A DNA stretch of 64,000 nt from Phycisphaerae bacterium (GCA_029260135.1 JAJDDV010000002.1:1-64000); one strand, 5' to 3'; shown: positions 1 to 8,784, counted from the stretch's first letter. Notes: a model not told the origin generated them from the sequence alone. Numbers and translations: made by a program.

Positions 1-489
1 GGGCGACGAAAACCACAGTAAGACGCCACCCACAAGGGGTGGCGCTACACCTGGGCAACCGAAAGCGACTTCTTCAACAGGCTGCTAGCGCTCTTTGACA
101 CGTGAAATGATGGATGGCTAAGCGCAGCGCCGTCATGTGATCGCGGTGACGGCATGGCGGTGCCCGGACCTCGTCGGGCTTCAGCAGCCTCCACCGGATG
201 GCGTTCATCCTCTGAGGTGTAACGAAGCACTAACGCCTTTCCAGCGATTTCTCGGCGTTGAGAAGCCAGGCGGATGCTGTTGATCTGCGCAGTACAGGCC
301 GTAACGGCGCTGGGCTGTGCGGGGCGCGGTCCATTCAGACCTTTCGCGATCGGCGGCACTGTTTAATCTCGCCCGTTCCCTCTCGAATCTCCGATAAGCC
401 ACAAGTCGAGGCATCGCCCGTGATGCGCGCGCAATGCGGGCGATCTCGTCAATAGGCTGAGGCTGAGCCTCGCAGGGGCGATCGCGGCG
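1..489. other. No gene recognised; contains a short palindromic repeat
   Basis: No reading frame in this leading stretch resembles a protein I know. Positions 24-44 hold an inverted repeat (arms CGCCACCC and GGGTGGCG around a 5-base loop), a type of interspersed palindrome often seen between genes in planctomycetes. The rest shows nothing I can assign, apart from being the upstream region of the gene at 490. Confidence 0.5.
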
Positions 490-2364
490 ATGAAGATCGG
501 CGTATTCAAATATGGCTGGTGGGACGAAGCCTGTAAGGCCGTCTCGCAAGAGAAGATCGACCTGCCGATCGCGCGCCACGCCGACGACAACGCGTACACC
601 GCCGATCTGGCGTCACGAATCGATCACGGGACCGCCACACTCGCAAGATTGCAGGGTAAGCCCGTCGATCTGTTCCTCGACAACGGCGGTGCAGGGCTCG
701 GTTTCACGCGCGGACCCGGCGGGGGCGATGATCTGAAGATCGCGCATGAGGTCGCTGGAAAACCACTGCTCTCGCACTTCATCGATCCGCTTACGACCGC
801 GTTTCAGGGGCTGGAGTGGCAGGTCGTCTGGCAATGCCTGCAAAGTCAGACCTGGTTCAAAGCGGTGTGGGATCGCGCGCACGTCGTCGAACTCCAGCAG
901 TTCGGCCTCCCCCATGTCCTGTACCTTCCGATGGCCGCCGTCGATCATCCATACGACACGAATCCGCTGGATGGGCGCAACACGCAGCCGATCGTCTCGT
1001 TCGTCGGCGGGCAAAACACGACGTACTTCAGCTCGAACGCGGCCGTCCCGTCGTCCACCCTTCTGGCCGGTGCGATGGCACACGCCGCGCGAAGCGATCT
1101 TCCCGGGCTGAGCTTCTACGACCTCTATCACAACTTCTATGGTCTGGGGGCGCTACCGGTCGACGGCGAAGAGCTGACGGCGCGCATCCACAAGGTCACG
1201 GCCTACCTCAACGCGAAACTCTTCTTCAACGCCACAATGTGCCTGAGAAACCGAGATCGTTTCGTCATCTTCCTCAAGCGACAATTCGGTGAACGGTTCC
1301 ACCTCGCCGGTAAGGGTTGGGACAGCGCGTACGGCTTACCGACCGCCCCGCGATTTGAAACGCGTGACGACTATCTGAAACATTTCCGAAACGTGGCGAT
1401 CAACCTGAATTTCGTCAACGGAAACGCCGAGACCGGCTTGAACATGCGCCATTTCGAGATCACCGCCGCCGGCGGCTTCATGCTCTGCTACCAGCAGCCC
1501 GAACTCGGCGAACTCTTCGAGATCGGAAAGGAATGCGCCGTCTTCACCAGCGAAGCCGACCTCCTCGACAAAATCAACTACTACCTCGACCGTCCCCAGG
1601 AGCGTGCCGACATCGCCCTGGCCGGGCAACGCCGCACCCTCTCGCAACACCTCTACAGTCATCGCCTCAGGACGTTCAAGCAACTGGTGCTGCCTGCGCC
1701 GCTGCCCGTGGACTATTCGACCAGCAACCTCTGGGACGACCTCGAGGCGATCGTGCCCAAAGCGCGTGTCATTCTCGATTGCGGCGCCAATGTCGGACAG
1801 ATGGCACGCGGTTTCCGACAAGCCTATCCTGACGCACAGATCTACTGCTTCGAACCGGTGTCCTCCGTCTTCGAGGAACTCCGCGCCGAGTGTGACAGGG
1901 TCGTGGCAGTTCCGGTCAAGAAGGCCGTCTTCGACCGAAACGGAACCGCCACGATTCATCTCACGGCCGGGGCGGAAGCGCACTCACTCTTGGGCTTCGA
2001 GGCCGGCAATCCCTGCGCCCGCTGGACGAAAGAGGTGGGGGAGGAGGCTGTGGAGGTGTGTACGCTCGACCATTGGTGTCACGAGGAAGACATCGATGGC
2101 CGGCAGGTCGATATCCTCAAACTGGACGTCCAAGGCGCTGAGCTTCAAGCGCTGTATGGGGCCAAGAAGCTGCTGCAGGATGTCCGGGTCGTCTATCTCG
2201 AGGTTTCGTTCGTGCCGATCTACAAGGACTGCCCGCTATTCGGAGAAGTGGACGCGTTTCTCTCGGCGCGCGGATTTCGACGCTGCGCCGTCTATCCCTC
2301 CGACCAACCCCAGAACTGGGGCGATGCCCTGTACGTCAACAACCGCGAAAGGTCGCCTTCATGA
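490..2364 (+). CDS. CgeB-like glycosyltransferase fused to FkbM methyltransferase
   Basis: A 624-residue two-domain protein. Residues about 1-410 match the CgeB / group 1-type glycosyltransferase pattern: a late segment with MRHFEITAAGGF, then GKECAVF and a helical tail ending in LYSHR, which is where such enzymes bind the nucleotide sugar. Residues about 425-610 form an FkbM-type SAM-dependent methyltransferase (VILDCGANVGQ as the SAM loop, later LKLDVQGAE). The likely role is transfer and O-methylation of a sugar on a surface glycan or glycoprotein; substrates are unknown. No signal peptide or membrane segment, so cytoplasmic. The next gene starts inside its stop codon (ATGA overlap) and is a paralogue of its first domain. 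Family assignment is firm, substrate is not. Confidence 0.85.
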   Translation: MKIGVFKYGWWDEACKAVSQEKIDLPIARHADDNAYTADLASRIDHGTATLARLQGKPVDLFLDNGGAGLGFTRGPGGGDDLKIAHEVAGKPLLSHFIDPLTTAFQGLEWQVVWQCLQSQTWFKAVWDRAHVVELQQFGLPHVLYLPMAAVDHPYDTNPLDGRNTQPIVSFVGGQNTTYFSSNAAVPSSTLLAGAMAHAARSDLPGLSFYDLYHNFYGLGALPVDGEELTARIHKVTAYLNAKLFFNATMCLRNRDRFVIFLKRQFGERFHLAGKGWDSAYGLPTAPRFETRDDYLKHFRNVAINLNFVNGNAETGLNMRHFEITAAGGFMLCYQQPELGELFEIGKECAVFTSEADLLDKINYYLDRPQERADIALAGQRRTLSQHLYSHRLRTFKQLVLPAPLPVDYSTSNLWDDLEAIVPKARVILDCGANVGQMARGFRQAYPDAQIYCFEPVSSVFEELRAECDRVVAVPVKKAVFDRNGTATIHLTAGAEAHSLLGFEAGNPCARWTKEVGEEAVEVCTLDHWCHEEDIDGRQVDILKLDVQGAELQALYGAKKLLQDVRVVYLEVSFVPIYKDCPLFGEVDAFLSARGFRRCAVYPSDQPQNWGDALYVNNRERSPS

Positions 2365-3737
2365 GTCGCCGTCCCTTGCGCATCGCCACCACGCCGATGT
2401 TCGAACGCTCCGTCCGCGAGGCCGGGTTTGACGCGTACCTTCTTCCGGACACCGTGAGCCTCGACTTCAATCGATCGATCGAGGAGCGGACGCGCGACGG
2501 TGCCGTCTACCGTCCGTTCTTGGAAGAGCACGACATCGATCTGGTGCTGGACTGCAACACGCAGGCGCTGACGCTCGTTGCTTCGCCGTCGAACCCCGGC
2601 GAGATGGCGCTGACGACGGCTTCGCTGGGGATTCCCTATGTATCGTGCTATCTGGATCCGGTGACGTCGACCATGGCGCAGGTCGGATGGGCGGATCATT
2701 GGCATCTGCTCGAGAGCAACACTTGGATCAAGTGGATTCCTGAAGCCACGCACGCCGAGGAACTGATGAAGCTCGGCGTGGGTAGCATCGTCACCATGCC
2801 CATGGCGGTCGTGGATGACGACTATGATACGAGCCCGCCCCCCCAGCCCGAGTCCGGTCCACCGGTGGCGTTTATGGGGCATCCGGCTTCGTCGTGGTTC
2901 GGGTCCGAGCAGCAGATCATGCCGAGGCAGCTTTGTGCCGGGTTGATGGCGGCGGGCGTTCGGGCGGACATGCCCGATCTTCCCTTCCACAAGATCTTCT
3001 ACGATCTGTATGAGTTCGCGACGCCGCCCAAACCCAGCGACGATCGGATGACGCGCGCCACACGCAGTTCCGAGTATTATGCGCAGAAGTTCGTTTACCA
3101 AGCCTACCTGGCGCTCAAACACCGCGACCGATTCATTCGGTTTCTCAAACTCAAGCTGGGCGATTCGTTCGAGCTGATCGGGGATTTCTGGGGAACGCAG
3201 TATGGACTTCCGCACACGCCGCGTATCTGGGACATGAAGAAGCTGCACGAACGAATGCGCGCCGTCCCCATCAATCTGAACTTCATCAAGGGGAACTGGG
3301 AGACCGGGCTGATCGTTCGCCACTTCGAGGTCCCGGCGCATGGCGGGTTCATGCTGACCTATGAGACGGGTGAGCTGTCGAAGAACTTCGAGATCGGCAA
3401 GGAGTGCGACGTCTTCCACAACGAGGAAGAGCTGCTGGATAAGATCCATTTCTACCTCCAGCACCCCGAGGAGCGGCGCGAGATTGCCGCGGCCGGCCAG
3501 CGACGCGTGCTGGCGGAGCATCTCTACAGCCACCGGATCACGACGCTCGTCGAACTGCTGCGCAAGGCGAACGTGCTCCCCAAGATCGGGATGGCGGCTG
3601 CGGCGCCGGAATCAGCCTTAGCGGCGCCCGCCATGGCCTTGGCGGGGATCACCTTGGACGCGGACGCTTGCGAGAGTCCTCCGATGTCCATTCCGAAGAT
3701 TCACGTCGCGGGCGTGATCGATCCCACGGATGCGTAG
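2361..3737 (+). CDS. CgeB-like glycosyltransferase
   Basis: A 458-residue protein paralogous to the N-terminal domain of the preceding fusion: the two share the VRHFEVPAHGGFML-type segment, the GKECDVF motif and the terminal HLYSHR helix. This places it in the CgeB / glycosyl transferases group 1 type family, probably adding a sugar to a cell-surface or glycoprotein acceptor. The last 55 residues or so are Ala-rich and lack the methyltransferase domain seen in the neighbour. Its ATG overlaps the upstream stop by four bases, and an AAGG Shine-Dalgarno lies just before it, so translation is probably coupled. Acceptor and donor are unknown. Confidence 0.8.
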   Translation: MSRRPLRIATTPMFERSVREAGFDAYLLPDTVSLDFNRSIEERTRDGAVYRPFLEEHDIDLVLDCNTQALTLVASPSNPGEMALTTASLGIPYVSCYLDPVTSTMAQVGWADHWHLLESNTWIKWIPEATHAEELMKLGVGSIVTMPMAVVDDDYDTSPPPQPESGPPVAFMGHPASSWFGSEQQIMPRQLCAGLMAAGVRADMPDLPFHKIFYDLYEFATPPKPSDDRMTRATRSSEYYAQKFVYQAYLALKHRDRFIRFLKLKLGDSFELIGDFWGTQYGLPHTPRIWDMKKLHERMRAVPINLNFIKGNWETGLIVRHFEVPAHGGFMLTYETGELSKNFEIGKECDVFHNEEELLDKIHFYLQHPEERREIAAAGQRRVLAEHLYSHRITTLVELLRKANVLPKIGMAAAAPESALAAPAMALAGITLDADACESPPMSIPKIHVAGVIDPTDA

Positions 3738-3748
3738 AGCCCGCCGCG

Positions 3749-4468
3749 ATGACGACCCTCACCGTCGACCATCTCTACAAGGCCCAGTTCGGTGAAGATC
3801 GAATCCTCTGGCAGGTCTTTCGCCGGCGAACTCGCGGATACTTCATCGAGGTCGGCGCGTATGACGGCGTGACCCTCTCCAATACGTTCTTCCTGGAGCA
3901 GATGGGCTGGAGCGGGATTCTCGTCGAGCCGATTGCACCGCTCTGCCAAAATGCCGCGGTTGCTCGACCCAACAGTTGCGTCATCAACGCGGCCTGCAGC
4001 AAACGCGGCAGCAGCGGAATGGCTACGTTCACCGTGACGCAGAATGTCCCCGTGCTGTCTTACCTCGACGCCGACCGGGAACACATCGATCGATGCTTAC
4101 GCGAGGGCGCGGAGCTTGTCGAGATCGAGGTGCCGCTGTGCACGCTGGATGACATCTTGTTGGCACAGCGAAAGAGTGCACCAGTGCAGGGTAGCCCTTG
4201 GCAACCGGGCGTGGGCTGGCGGGTGGATCTCGTTTCGATCGACACCGAAGGGTGCGAGCTGGATGTGCTCGACGGATTCAACCTCGACCGCGTCAAGCCT
4301 CGCGTGTTGGTCATCGAGAATGATCGGCCGTCGGGCGATCCGATCGAGGATTACCTCCGGCACCGTGGCTATCGCAAGTTCCACCGCCAGAAGATCAACG
4401 ATTTCTATGTGCGCGCAGACGATCCCGGTGGGGACTTGAGGCTCAGCGGGTTTGAGGTTCCTGAGTAG
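3749..4468 (+). CDS. FkbM family methyltransferase
   Basis: A SAM-dependent methyltransferase of about 239 residues with the FkbM layout: an N-terminal FGEDRILW segment, the GYFIEVGAYDGV SAM-binding loop, EPIAPL after strand 2, CTLDDIL, and the VSIDTEGCELDVL strand-4 motif. It probably methylates a sugar hydroxyl made by the two adjacent glycosyltransferases. The ATG at 3749, 11 bases after the previous stop, is preferred to an in-frame start further upstream because it begins the conserved region and avoids a large overlap. Odd feature: its last 17 codons and the following spacer are repeated twice more downstream (4418-4730). Confidence 0.85.
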   Translation: MTTLTVDHLYKAQFGEDRILWQVFRRRTRGYFIEVGAYDGVTLSNTFFLEQMGWSGILVEPIAPLCQNAAVARPNSCVINAACSKRGSSGMATFTVTQNVPVLSYLDADREHIDRCLREGAELVEIEVPLCTLDDILLAQRKSAPVQGSPWQPGVGWRVDLVSIDTEGCELDVLDGFNLDRVKPRVLVIENDRPSGDPIEDYLRHRGYRKFHRQKINDFYVRADDPGGDLRLSGFEVPE

Positions 4469-4730
4469 GGGGGGCGGCGCGCTGCGACCGCACTCGAGTT
4501 GCCCGCTCCCTTACGGTCGCGTCTCGGATATGTCGCCACCGCGCGGACGACCCTGGTGAGGATTTGATGCTCGGCGGGTTCGTGGTTCCGGAGTAGGGGT
4601 GGCGGCGCGCTGCGACGGCACTGGAGTTGCCCGCTCCCTTACGGTCGCGTCTCGGAAACATCGCCTCCGCGCGGACGATTCGGATGAGGATCTGATGCTC
4701 GGCAGGTTCGTCGTTCCCCGAGTAGGGGAG
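4418..4730 (+). repeat. 128-bp tandem repeat copying a gene's 3' end
   Basis: Three copies begin at 4418, 4546 and 4674, spaced exactly 128 bases; the third is cut off near 4730. Copy 1 is the true end of the FkbM gene (codons DDPGGDLRL...VPE, then TAG) plus spacer. Copies 2 and 3 still carry a readable version of the same C-terminal codons (DDPGEDLML...) with a stop or near-stop after them, but have no gene in front. Each full unit contains one copy of the interspersed word CCGCTCCCTTACGGTCGCG (within 4498-4528 and 4626-4656). Confidence 0.85.
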
Positions 4731-4750
4731 GGCCTTGTAAAGCCGGCGGT

Positions 4751-4769
4751 GGTGCGTCCGGGACGCACC
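4751..4769. repeat. Perfect 9-bp inverted repeat at the end of the TerB-like gene
   Basis: GGTGCGTCC, one base, GGACGCACC. It abuts the stop codon of the minus-strand gene at 4770. It could act as a transcript end hairpin or be one copy of an interspersed palindrome; there is no T-tract on either side, so an intrinsic terminator is not proved. Confidence 0.6.
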
Positions 4770-5171
4770 CTACGTTGGCTCAGGCGTTTGGCGAGACTTG
4801 CGTAGCTGATCCGCGCGACTGATTCCAGCCTGATAGATGACGGGGAAGTCGGCGTCGTCGATCTTGAGCGTCTTGGCGATGCGAACCAGCAGCGCGCGCT
4901 CTTCGACGCTGATCTCGCCGTCGAGCCGCGCGAGCGCAACGAGCAATTCAAAGGAGGTATGGGCCTTGGCCTGGTCCTTGATGAGAATCATATCGGCGAT
5001 CGAGTCGCCGTATTCGGCGAACTTGAGCATGGTCTCGAAGGTGGTCTGCCCGATCCCCAGCCGATCGGCCAGCCCTTTGACGACACCCAGCTCAGCGCGT
5101 TTCACTTCCCCGTCCGCCACGGCCAACGCCAGTGCGGCTTTGAACAGGTCCATCTTTTCCATGTCGTTCAT
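4770..5171 (-). CDS. TerB-like (tellurite resistance / DjlA N-terminal type) protein
   Basis: A 133-residue all-helical soluble protein. Two similar halves each carry an acidic ADGEVKRAE / LDGEISVEE motif, which is the metal-coordinating signature of the TerB fold. FAEYGDSIADM and the spacing of helices also fit. TerB proteins are cytosolic or membrane-associated and are linked to stress and metal responses; no tellurite genes are nearby, so the specific job here is unknown. It stands alone, facing the sugar cluster, with a palindrome at its 3' end. Confidence 0.75.
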   Translation of the reverse strand: MNDMEKMDLFKAALALAVADGEVKRAELGVVKGLADRLGIGQTTFETMLKFAEYGDSIADMILIKDQAKAHTSFELLVALARLDGEISVEERALLVRIAKTLKIDDADFPVIYQAGISRADQLRKSRQTPEPT

Positions 5172-5340
5172 GTGCGGTCTCCGACGGGGGGCGAACTCGA
5201 TTCTGCATCCTCAGACCGTATCCGGAACTGTCTTGACAGGCAAGCGTGGCGGCTGCACTGACACCTGCGCGGCGGGAAGGTACGATAGCGCAGATCTATG
5301 CGGATAAAATGGTGGTGATGTTGTAGATTGTCGTGCAGTC

Positions 5341-5853
5341 ATGATCGATTCGTGTGCGGTGTGTCGTTATTCGCCAACGGGGCTTCCGGATGAGCGCGTC
5401 TGCCCGGAATGCGGATTCCGGTACGAACGGGATGCGGTTCTTGTTGAGAAACGCAGGTGCTCGTGGAAGGACCACGCGGGGTCTGTCGGCTTTCCGATCC
5501 TTGTTTTGGGAGTTCGTGGTTGTGGTCTGGCGGACTACCCGGTTCCTGGCTGGCGAATCTCGCGATTCTGACGCCATTTCTTGCCGGCCTTTGGCGAGCG
5601 CGGCGGCCGAGGAATGCGGTGTTGGTGTCAGGAAAGTGCGTGCGGGTACTGAGCGCGGCGTTGTCGAGGAGCAGTTTCCCCTGCCGACATTCGCAGCGCC
5701 AGATGGAGTGGTGTTAGTGGATCGGTTGTCTTGGAGGGAACTGACCGAGAACCGCTTTTCATTGTTTCAACTACGTTCCCGCAGTCACATCGACGCGCAA
5801 AAGCACTTGCTTCAGCGATCAGCGAGTATGTGCGCGTGTGTGATTCAGGTTGA
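5341..5853 (+). pseudogene. Decayed zinc-ribbon membrane protein gene
   Basis: The start (ATG 5341) encodes a zinc-ribbon-like segment with CAVCRYSPTGLP and CPECGF, a common N-terminus of small planctomycete membrane proteins. The frame then loses sense. A hydrophobic stretch (ANLAILTPFLAGLWRARRP) continues in a different frame around 5550-5620, and coding-like sequence returns to the first frame at about 5680-5853 (VVLEGTDREPLFIVSTTFP, ending in TGA). Three coding-like pieces in order, in frames 1, 3, 1, point to two frameshifts and a gene that has decayed. Sequencing error is the alternative explanation. The intact family's function is unknown. Confidence 0.5.
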
Positions 5854-5977
5854 GGATGGGGAACGCGCCGATTCGCGATCCGTCGTGATGTCATTCCGCG
5901 AGCGGGATTCTTGCGAGCGCCACCCGTCGCGTCGAGCGTCTTTGACGTATTCATGGGTGTGATGGTCGTGGGTGGGC

Positions 5978-6290
5978 TGCCCCGGTGGCGGCGCCCGCCT
6001 TCGGCGGTCAGGCCACCGGCTATGATCTCGCAGCCTTTCAGGCTGCCCATCGGTGTCGTGATGCCGGGCGTCTTACCGCGCGGGCTGAAGCCCGCGGCTC
6101 AGGGGTCGGGGTCTCATTCCGCCTGCGGTTTGCGACGGCGGTCGTTGCACCGCGCGGACCCCGCCAGTGGCGGGTTTCATTCCGCTCGCGGCTGGCTACG
6201 TTTGGCTACGTTACGCACATTCGCGCGGGCTGAAGCCCGCGGCTCAGTGGTTGGGGTCGGATTCCGCCCGCGGCTCAGGGTAGACCGCCG
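5978..6290. repeat. Cluster of GC-rich palindromic intergenic repeats
   Basis: This stretch between the decayed gene and sucC carries two near-identical copies (6078-6102 and 6223-6247) of a palindromic word, GCGGGCTGAAGCCCGC followed by GGCTCAG. Between and after them are several shorter related blocks such as ATTCCGCCTGCGG and ATTCCGCCCGCGG. It looks like a small REP-type array. No protein-coding signal is seen here on either strand. Confidence 0.65.
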
Positions 6291-6303
6291 ATGTCGGTCG
6301 CCC

Positions 6304-7467
6304 TCACGCCACCTTTGCGCAGACTTTCTTGGCCGCGTCGGTGAGATCCTCAGCCGGGATGAGCTGGGGGATCTTGGCGGCTTCGAGCAGCTCGCGGGCG
6401 CGTTCGACGTTTGTGCCTTCGAGTCGGACGACGACGGGGATTTTGAAGCCGATCTCCTGGGCCGCGGCGATCAAAGCCTCGGCGATCGTGTCGCACTTGG
6501 CGATGCCGCCGAAGATGTTGACGAGCACGCCGTTGACCTTCTCGTCGGAGAGGATGATGCGAAAGGCCTCGATGGCGGCTTCGGTCGTGACGGATCCGCC
6601 GACGTCGAGGAAGTTGGCCGGCTCACCGCCGTGCAGTTTGATGAGGTCCATGGTGGCCATCGCCAGGCCGGCGCCGTTGACGAGGCAGCCAATGCTGCCG
6701 TCCAGGGCGATGTAAGACAGGTCGAATTCCTTGGCGCGCAGCTCGTTGGCGTTCTCCTCGGTCGGGTCGAACATCTCCTGGAGCTTCTTGTGGCGGAACG
6801 TAGCGTTGTCGTCGAAGTTCATCTTCGCGTCGATCGCGAGCACTTCGCCGTCGGTCGTGCGCACGAGCGGGTTGATCTCGGCCAGGGCACAATCGTATTT
6901 GAGGAAGATGTCGACCAATCCTCGAATGACCTTGGCCGCCGCCTTGGCCTGCGCCTTGTCGGTGAAGCCCAGCTTCGTGACGAGCTGCGCGCACTGGAAG
7001 TTGAGCAGTCCCATGTGCGGATGGAGCCAGCACTTGACGATCGCGTCGGGTTTCTCCTTCGCGACGACTTCGATCTCGACGCCGCCCTCGGTGGAGACCA
7101 TCACGACGGGGCATCGCTTGGCGCGGTCCATCACGACGGCGACGTAGTATTCGCTTTCGATGTCGACGGCGGAGGCCACGAGCAGCTTCTTGACCTCGAT
7201 GCCCTCGGCACCGGTCTGCACGGAGACCATGCGGTTGGAGAGCATGAAGTCCGCGGCCTGGCGTACCTGGTCCGTATTGTCGCAGAGCTTTACGAACCCG
7301 GCTTTGCCTCGTCCACCGGCGAAGACCTGTGCCTTGACCACAGCTCGTCCGCCGATCTTGTTGAAGGCCGCCACGGCGTCGTCGACGGACTCGACGACGG
7401 AGGACTGGGGAACGGGAACGCCGGCCTCGGCCAGCAACGCTCTTGCTTGGTATTCGTGTACTTTCAT
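6304..7467 (-). CDS. sucC: Succinyl-CoA synthetase (ADP/GDP-forming) beta subunit
   Basis: A full-length (387 aa) match to SucC of the TCA cycle, which with SucD interconverts succinyl-CoA and succinate with nucleotide phosphorylation. The N-terminus MKVHEYQARALL, the ATP-grasp segment AGGRGKAGFVKL, ASTEGG-type VSTEGGVEIE, INPLV, the metal-binding NGAGLAMATMD and GGEPANFLDVGG motifs, and VNIFGGI are all present. The ATG at 7467 is chosen because it gives the standard MxxHEYQ start; an ATG at 7479 is possible. No sucD follows on the minus strand (only repeats down to 5978), unlike the usual sucCD operon, so the alpha subunit must lie elsewhere. Confidence 0.95.
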   Translation of the reverse strand: MKVHEYQARALLAEAGVPVPQSSVVESVDDAVAAFNKIGGRAVVKAQVFAGGRGKAGFVKLCDNTDQVRQAADFMLSNRMVSVQTGAEGIEVKKLLVASAVDIESEYYVAVVMDRAKRCPVVMVSTEGGVEIEVVAKEKPDAIVKCWLHPHMGLLNFQCAQLVTKLGFTDKAQAKAAAKVIRGLVDIFLKYDCALAEINPLVRTTDGEVLAIDAKMNFDDNATFRHKKLQEMFDPTEENANELRAKEFDLSYIALDGSIGCLVNGAGLAMATMDLIKLHGGEPANFLDVGGSVTTEAAIEAFRIILSDEKVNGVLVNIFGGIAKCDTIAEALIAAAQEIGFKIPVVVRLEGTNVERARELLEAAKIPQLIPAEDLTDAAKKVCAKVA

Positions 7468-7558
7468 GGTGCTCGCCATTCTGCCGGAAGTCGTCCGGTC
7501 GATCAATCATCCGGCGGTTCCCGCGTCATTTTCGCGGTGGCCACCGGGGCGCTGTGAA

Positions 7559-8182
7559 TTATTCGTTGGCTGTGGCGAGAAGGAGATCTCGCAGTGCGGC
7601 GTAGTTTTCCGCTTCGGCCAGGTTGTAGGTCGACAGGTTGAACGTGTCGATGTGCTCGTTTTTTGGGCCGAGGATGATGACATCCCGGTAGCCCACCTGC
7701 CAGTCGATCCAGATATTCTGCCCGACGCCGGGCTGAAGCCACGAGAGATGCTGTCCCGCGGTCATGCTCTCATTGCCGGATTCGAGTCCGATGTCGTTGA
7801 GCCCGAGAATGTGGACGGGGCGCAGGGTCTGCTCGGCGTCGATCTCGGTCTGCATCTGGTTGAGGAAGCCAAACTGGCTTCGGCAGTAGCCTCACGTCGA
7901 GTGGCCGAAGTACCAGGCGGAGACCTCCCCGAGGTAGTCGCGCGGTGAGACGAGCTTTCCGAACTGCGATGAGGCGGCGTTGACGTCTTCTACGGCGAAG
8001 TCGGGCAGTGCGTCATCGGCTGCGGCGGGTGGGGCAGGAACGCCGGAATCCGGGTCGCCGCCGGTGTTTGCCGGGGGCTGGTTGGGATCCACCAAGGTGG
8101 GGTCGAGGTTGCAGCCCAGCAGCGTGGCGCCGACGAGCGCGATGGCGAACGGCCAACCGTGACGATGATTCATGATCCGCAT
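7559..8182 (-). CDS. Selenocysteine-containing lipoprotein redoxin (U-G-Y-C active site), TGA read as Sec
   Basis: Two minus-strand pieces (8182-7895 and 7891-7559) lie in the same frame and are separated only by TGA at 7892-7894. Read through, they make one 207-residue protein. The N-terminus has a signal peptide with lipobox LLGC (lipidated Cys24), then a low-complexity Pro/Ala/Asp linker, then a thioredoxin-fold domain: LPDFAVEDV, AWYFGHST, U97-G-Y-C100, RSQFGFLNQM, later LGLNDIG and a C-terminal IILGPKN strand. The TGA falls at the first Cys position of the CxxC motif of TlpA/redoxin proteins, which is typical of selenoproteins. A hairpin sits at bSECIS distance (separate entry). Start ATG 8182 has GGAGG at 8187-8191. 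It would act as a membrane-anchored thiol/selenol oxidoreductase. A nonsense-mutated pseudogene is the alternative. Confidence 0.8.
7865..7894 (-). promoter_or_regulatory. Candidate bacterial SECIS hairpin after the Sec TGA
   Basis: On the minus strand the TGA (7894-7892) is followed after 10 bases by a perfect 7-bp stem GAAGCCA / TGGCTTC with a GTT loop (7881-7865). The loop's first base is G and lies 17 bases after the TGA. Known bacterial SECIS elements have an apical loop about 16-37 nt after UGA with a G among its first two bases, so this fits. The bases TGAG can also pair with CTCA just beyond the stem, placing the UGA at the hairpin base as in E. coli fdhF. Confidence 0.7.
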
Positions 8183-8448
8183 GTTTCCTCCCGCTCTGAC
8201 ATTCGAGGTAGTTGGCGTGCACCAACGCCCGGGTTCTCCGTCGAGCCGGGCGATCCGCCACGCCGCGATTCTACGCGACTTGCGCGTCCGGTGGCAAGCG
8301 CCTCACGGCGGGGGAAGGAGAAGTTGCGGATGCGGCGGGATCGTGTTAGAGCTTCCGTCTGAGGATGTAAACGACCGCAAGCCCCGATGATGGCGTCGAT
8401 GCCGTTGGTGGCTGCTTGTGTGGTTCACTGTGGAAGAAGAAGCGTCCC

Positions 8449-8784
8449 ATGAGACAGCGACGAGGCTCGATTCAGTTCCTTCTCCTCTTTCTCGTGTTTT
8501 CGACGGGGTGCGGGACCGTTCCGGTGCAACTGCTCACGACGGGTGACGAGACCTACGCCGAACCTGCGTGTCTGGACTGGTGGACGTTTGTGCATATCGG
8601 TGCGGGTTATTACATTGGGGATCAGCTCGATGACGACAGCTTCCTGCCGACCGTCGATCTTCTGACCGCCTATGAGTTGACCGAGCCGCACTTCTGGCCT
8701 GGTTTCGATGAGAGCCCGCTCAACCAGCAGTGTGACGTCATCGTTGGGGCCGCCGGCTGGTATCTCGAGGCTCGCGACGACTAG
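8449..8784 (+). CDS. Small putative lipoprotein of unknown function
   Basis: A 111-residue protein with a basic N-terminus (MRQRR), a Leu/Phe-rich core and a lipobox-like STGC, so probably exported and lipidated. The mature part is acidic, with WWTFVHIGAGYYIG and a C-terminal CDVIVGAAGWYLE; I do not recognise a family. The ATG at 8449 is chosen because it begins a proper signal peptide and follows a GGAAGAAGAAG purine run. It stands alone between the divergent selenoprotein gene and the subtilase. Confidence 0.55.
   Translation: MRQRRGSIQFLLLFLVFSTGCGTVPVQLLTTGDETYAEPACLDWWTFVHIGAGYYIGDQLDDDSFLPTVDLLTAYELTEPHFWPGFDESPLNQQCDVIVGAAGWYLEARDD

Noticed and set aside
5911-7557. A 548-codon open frame on the plus strand
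   Set aside because: It lies antisense to sucC, whose product is certain; its translation is low-complexity and has no family features. High GC opens such shadow frames.
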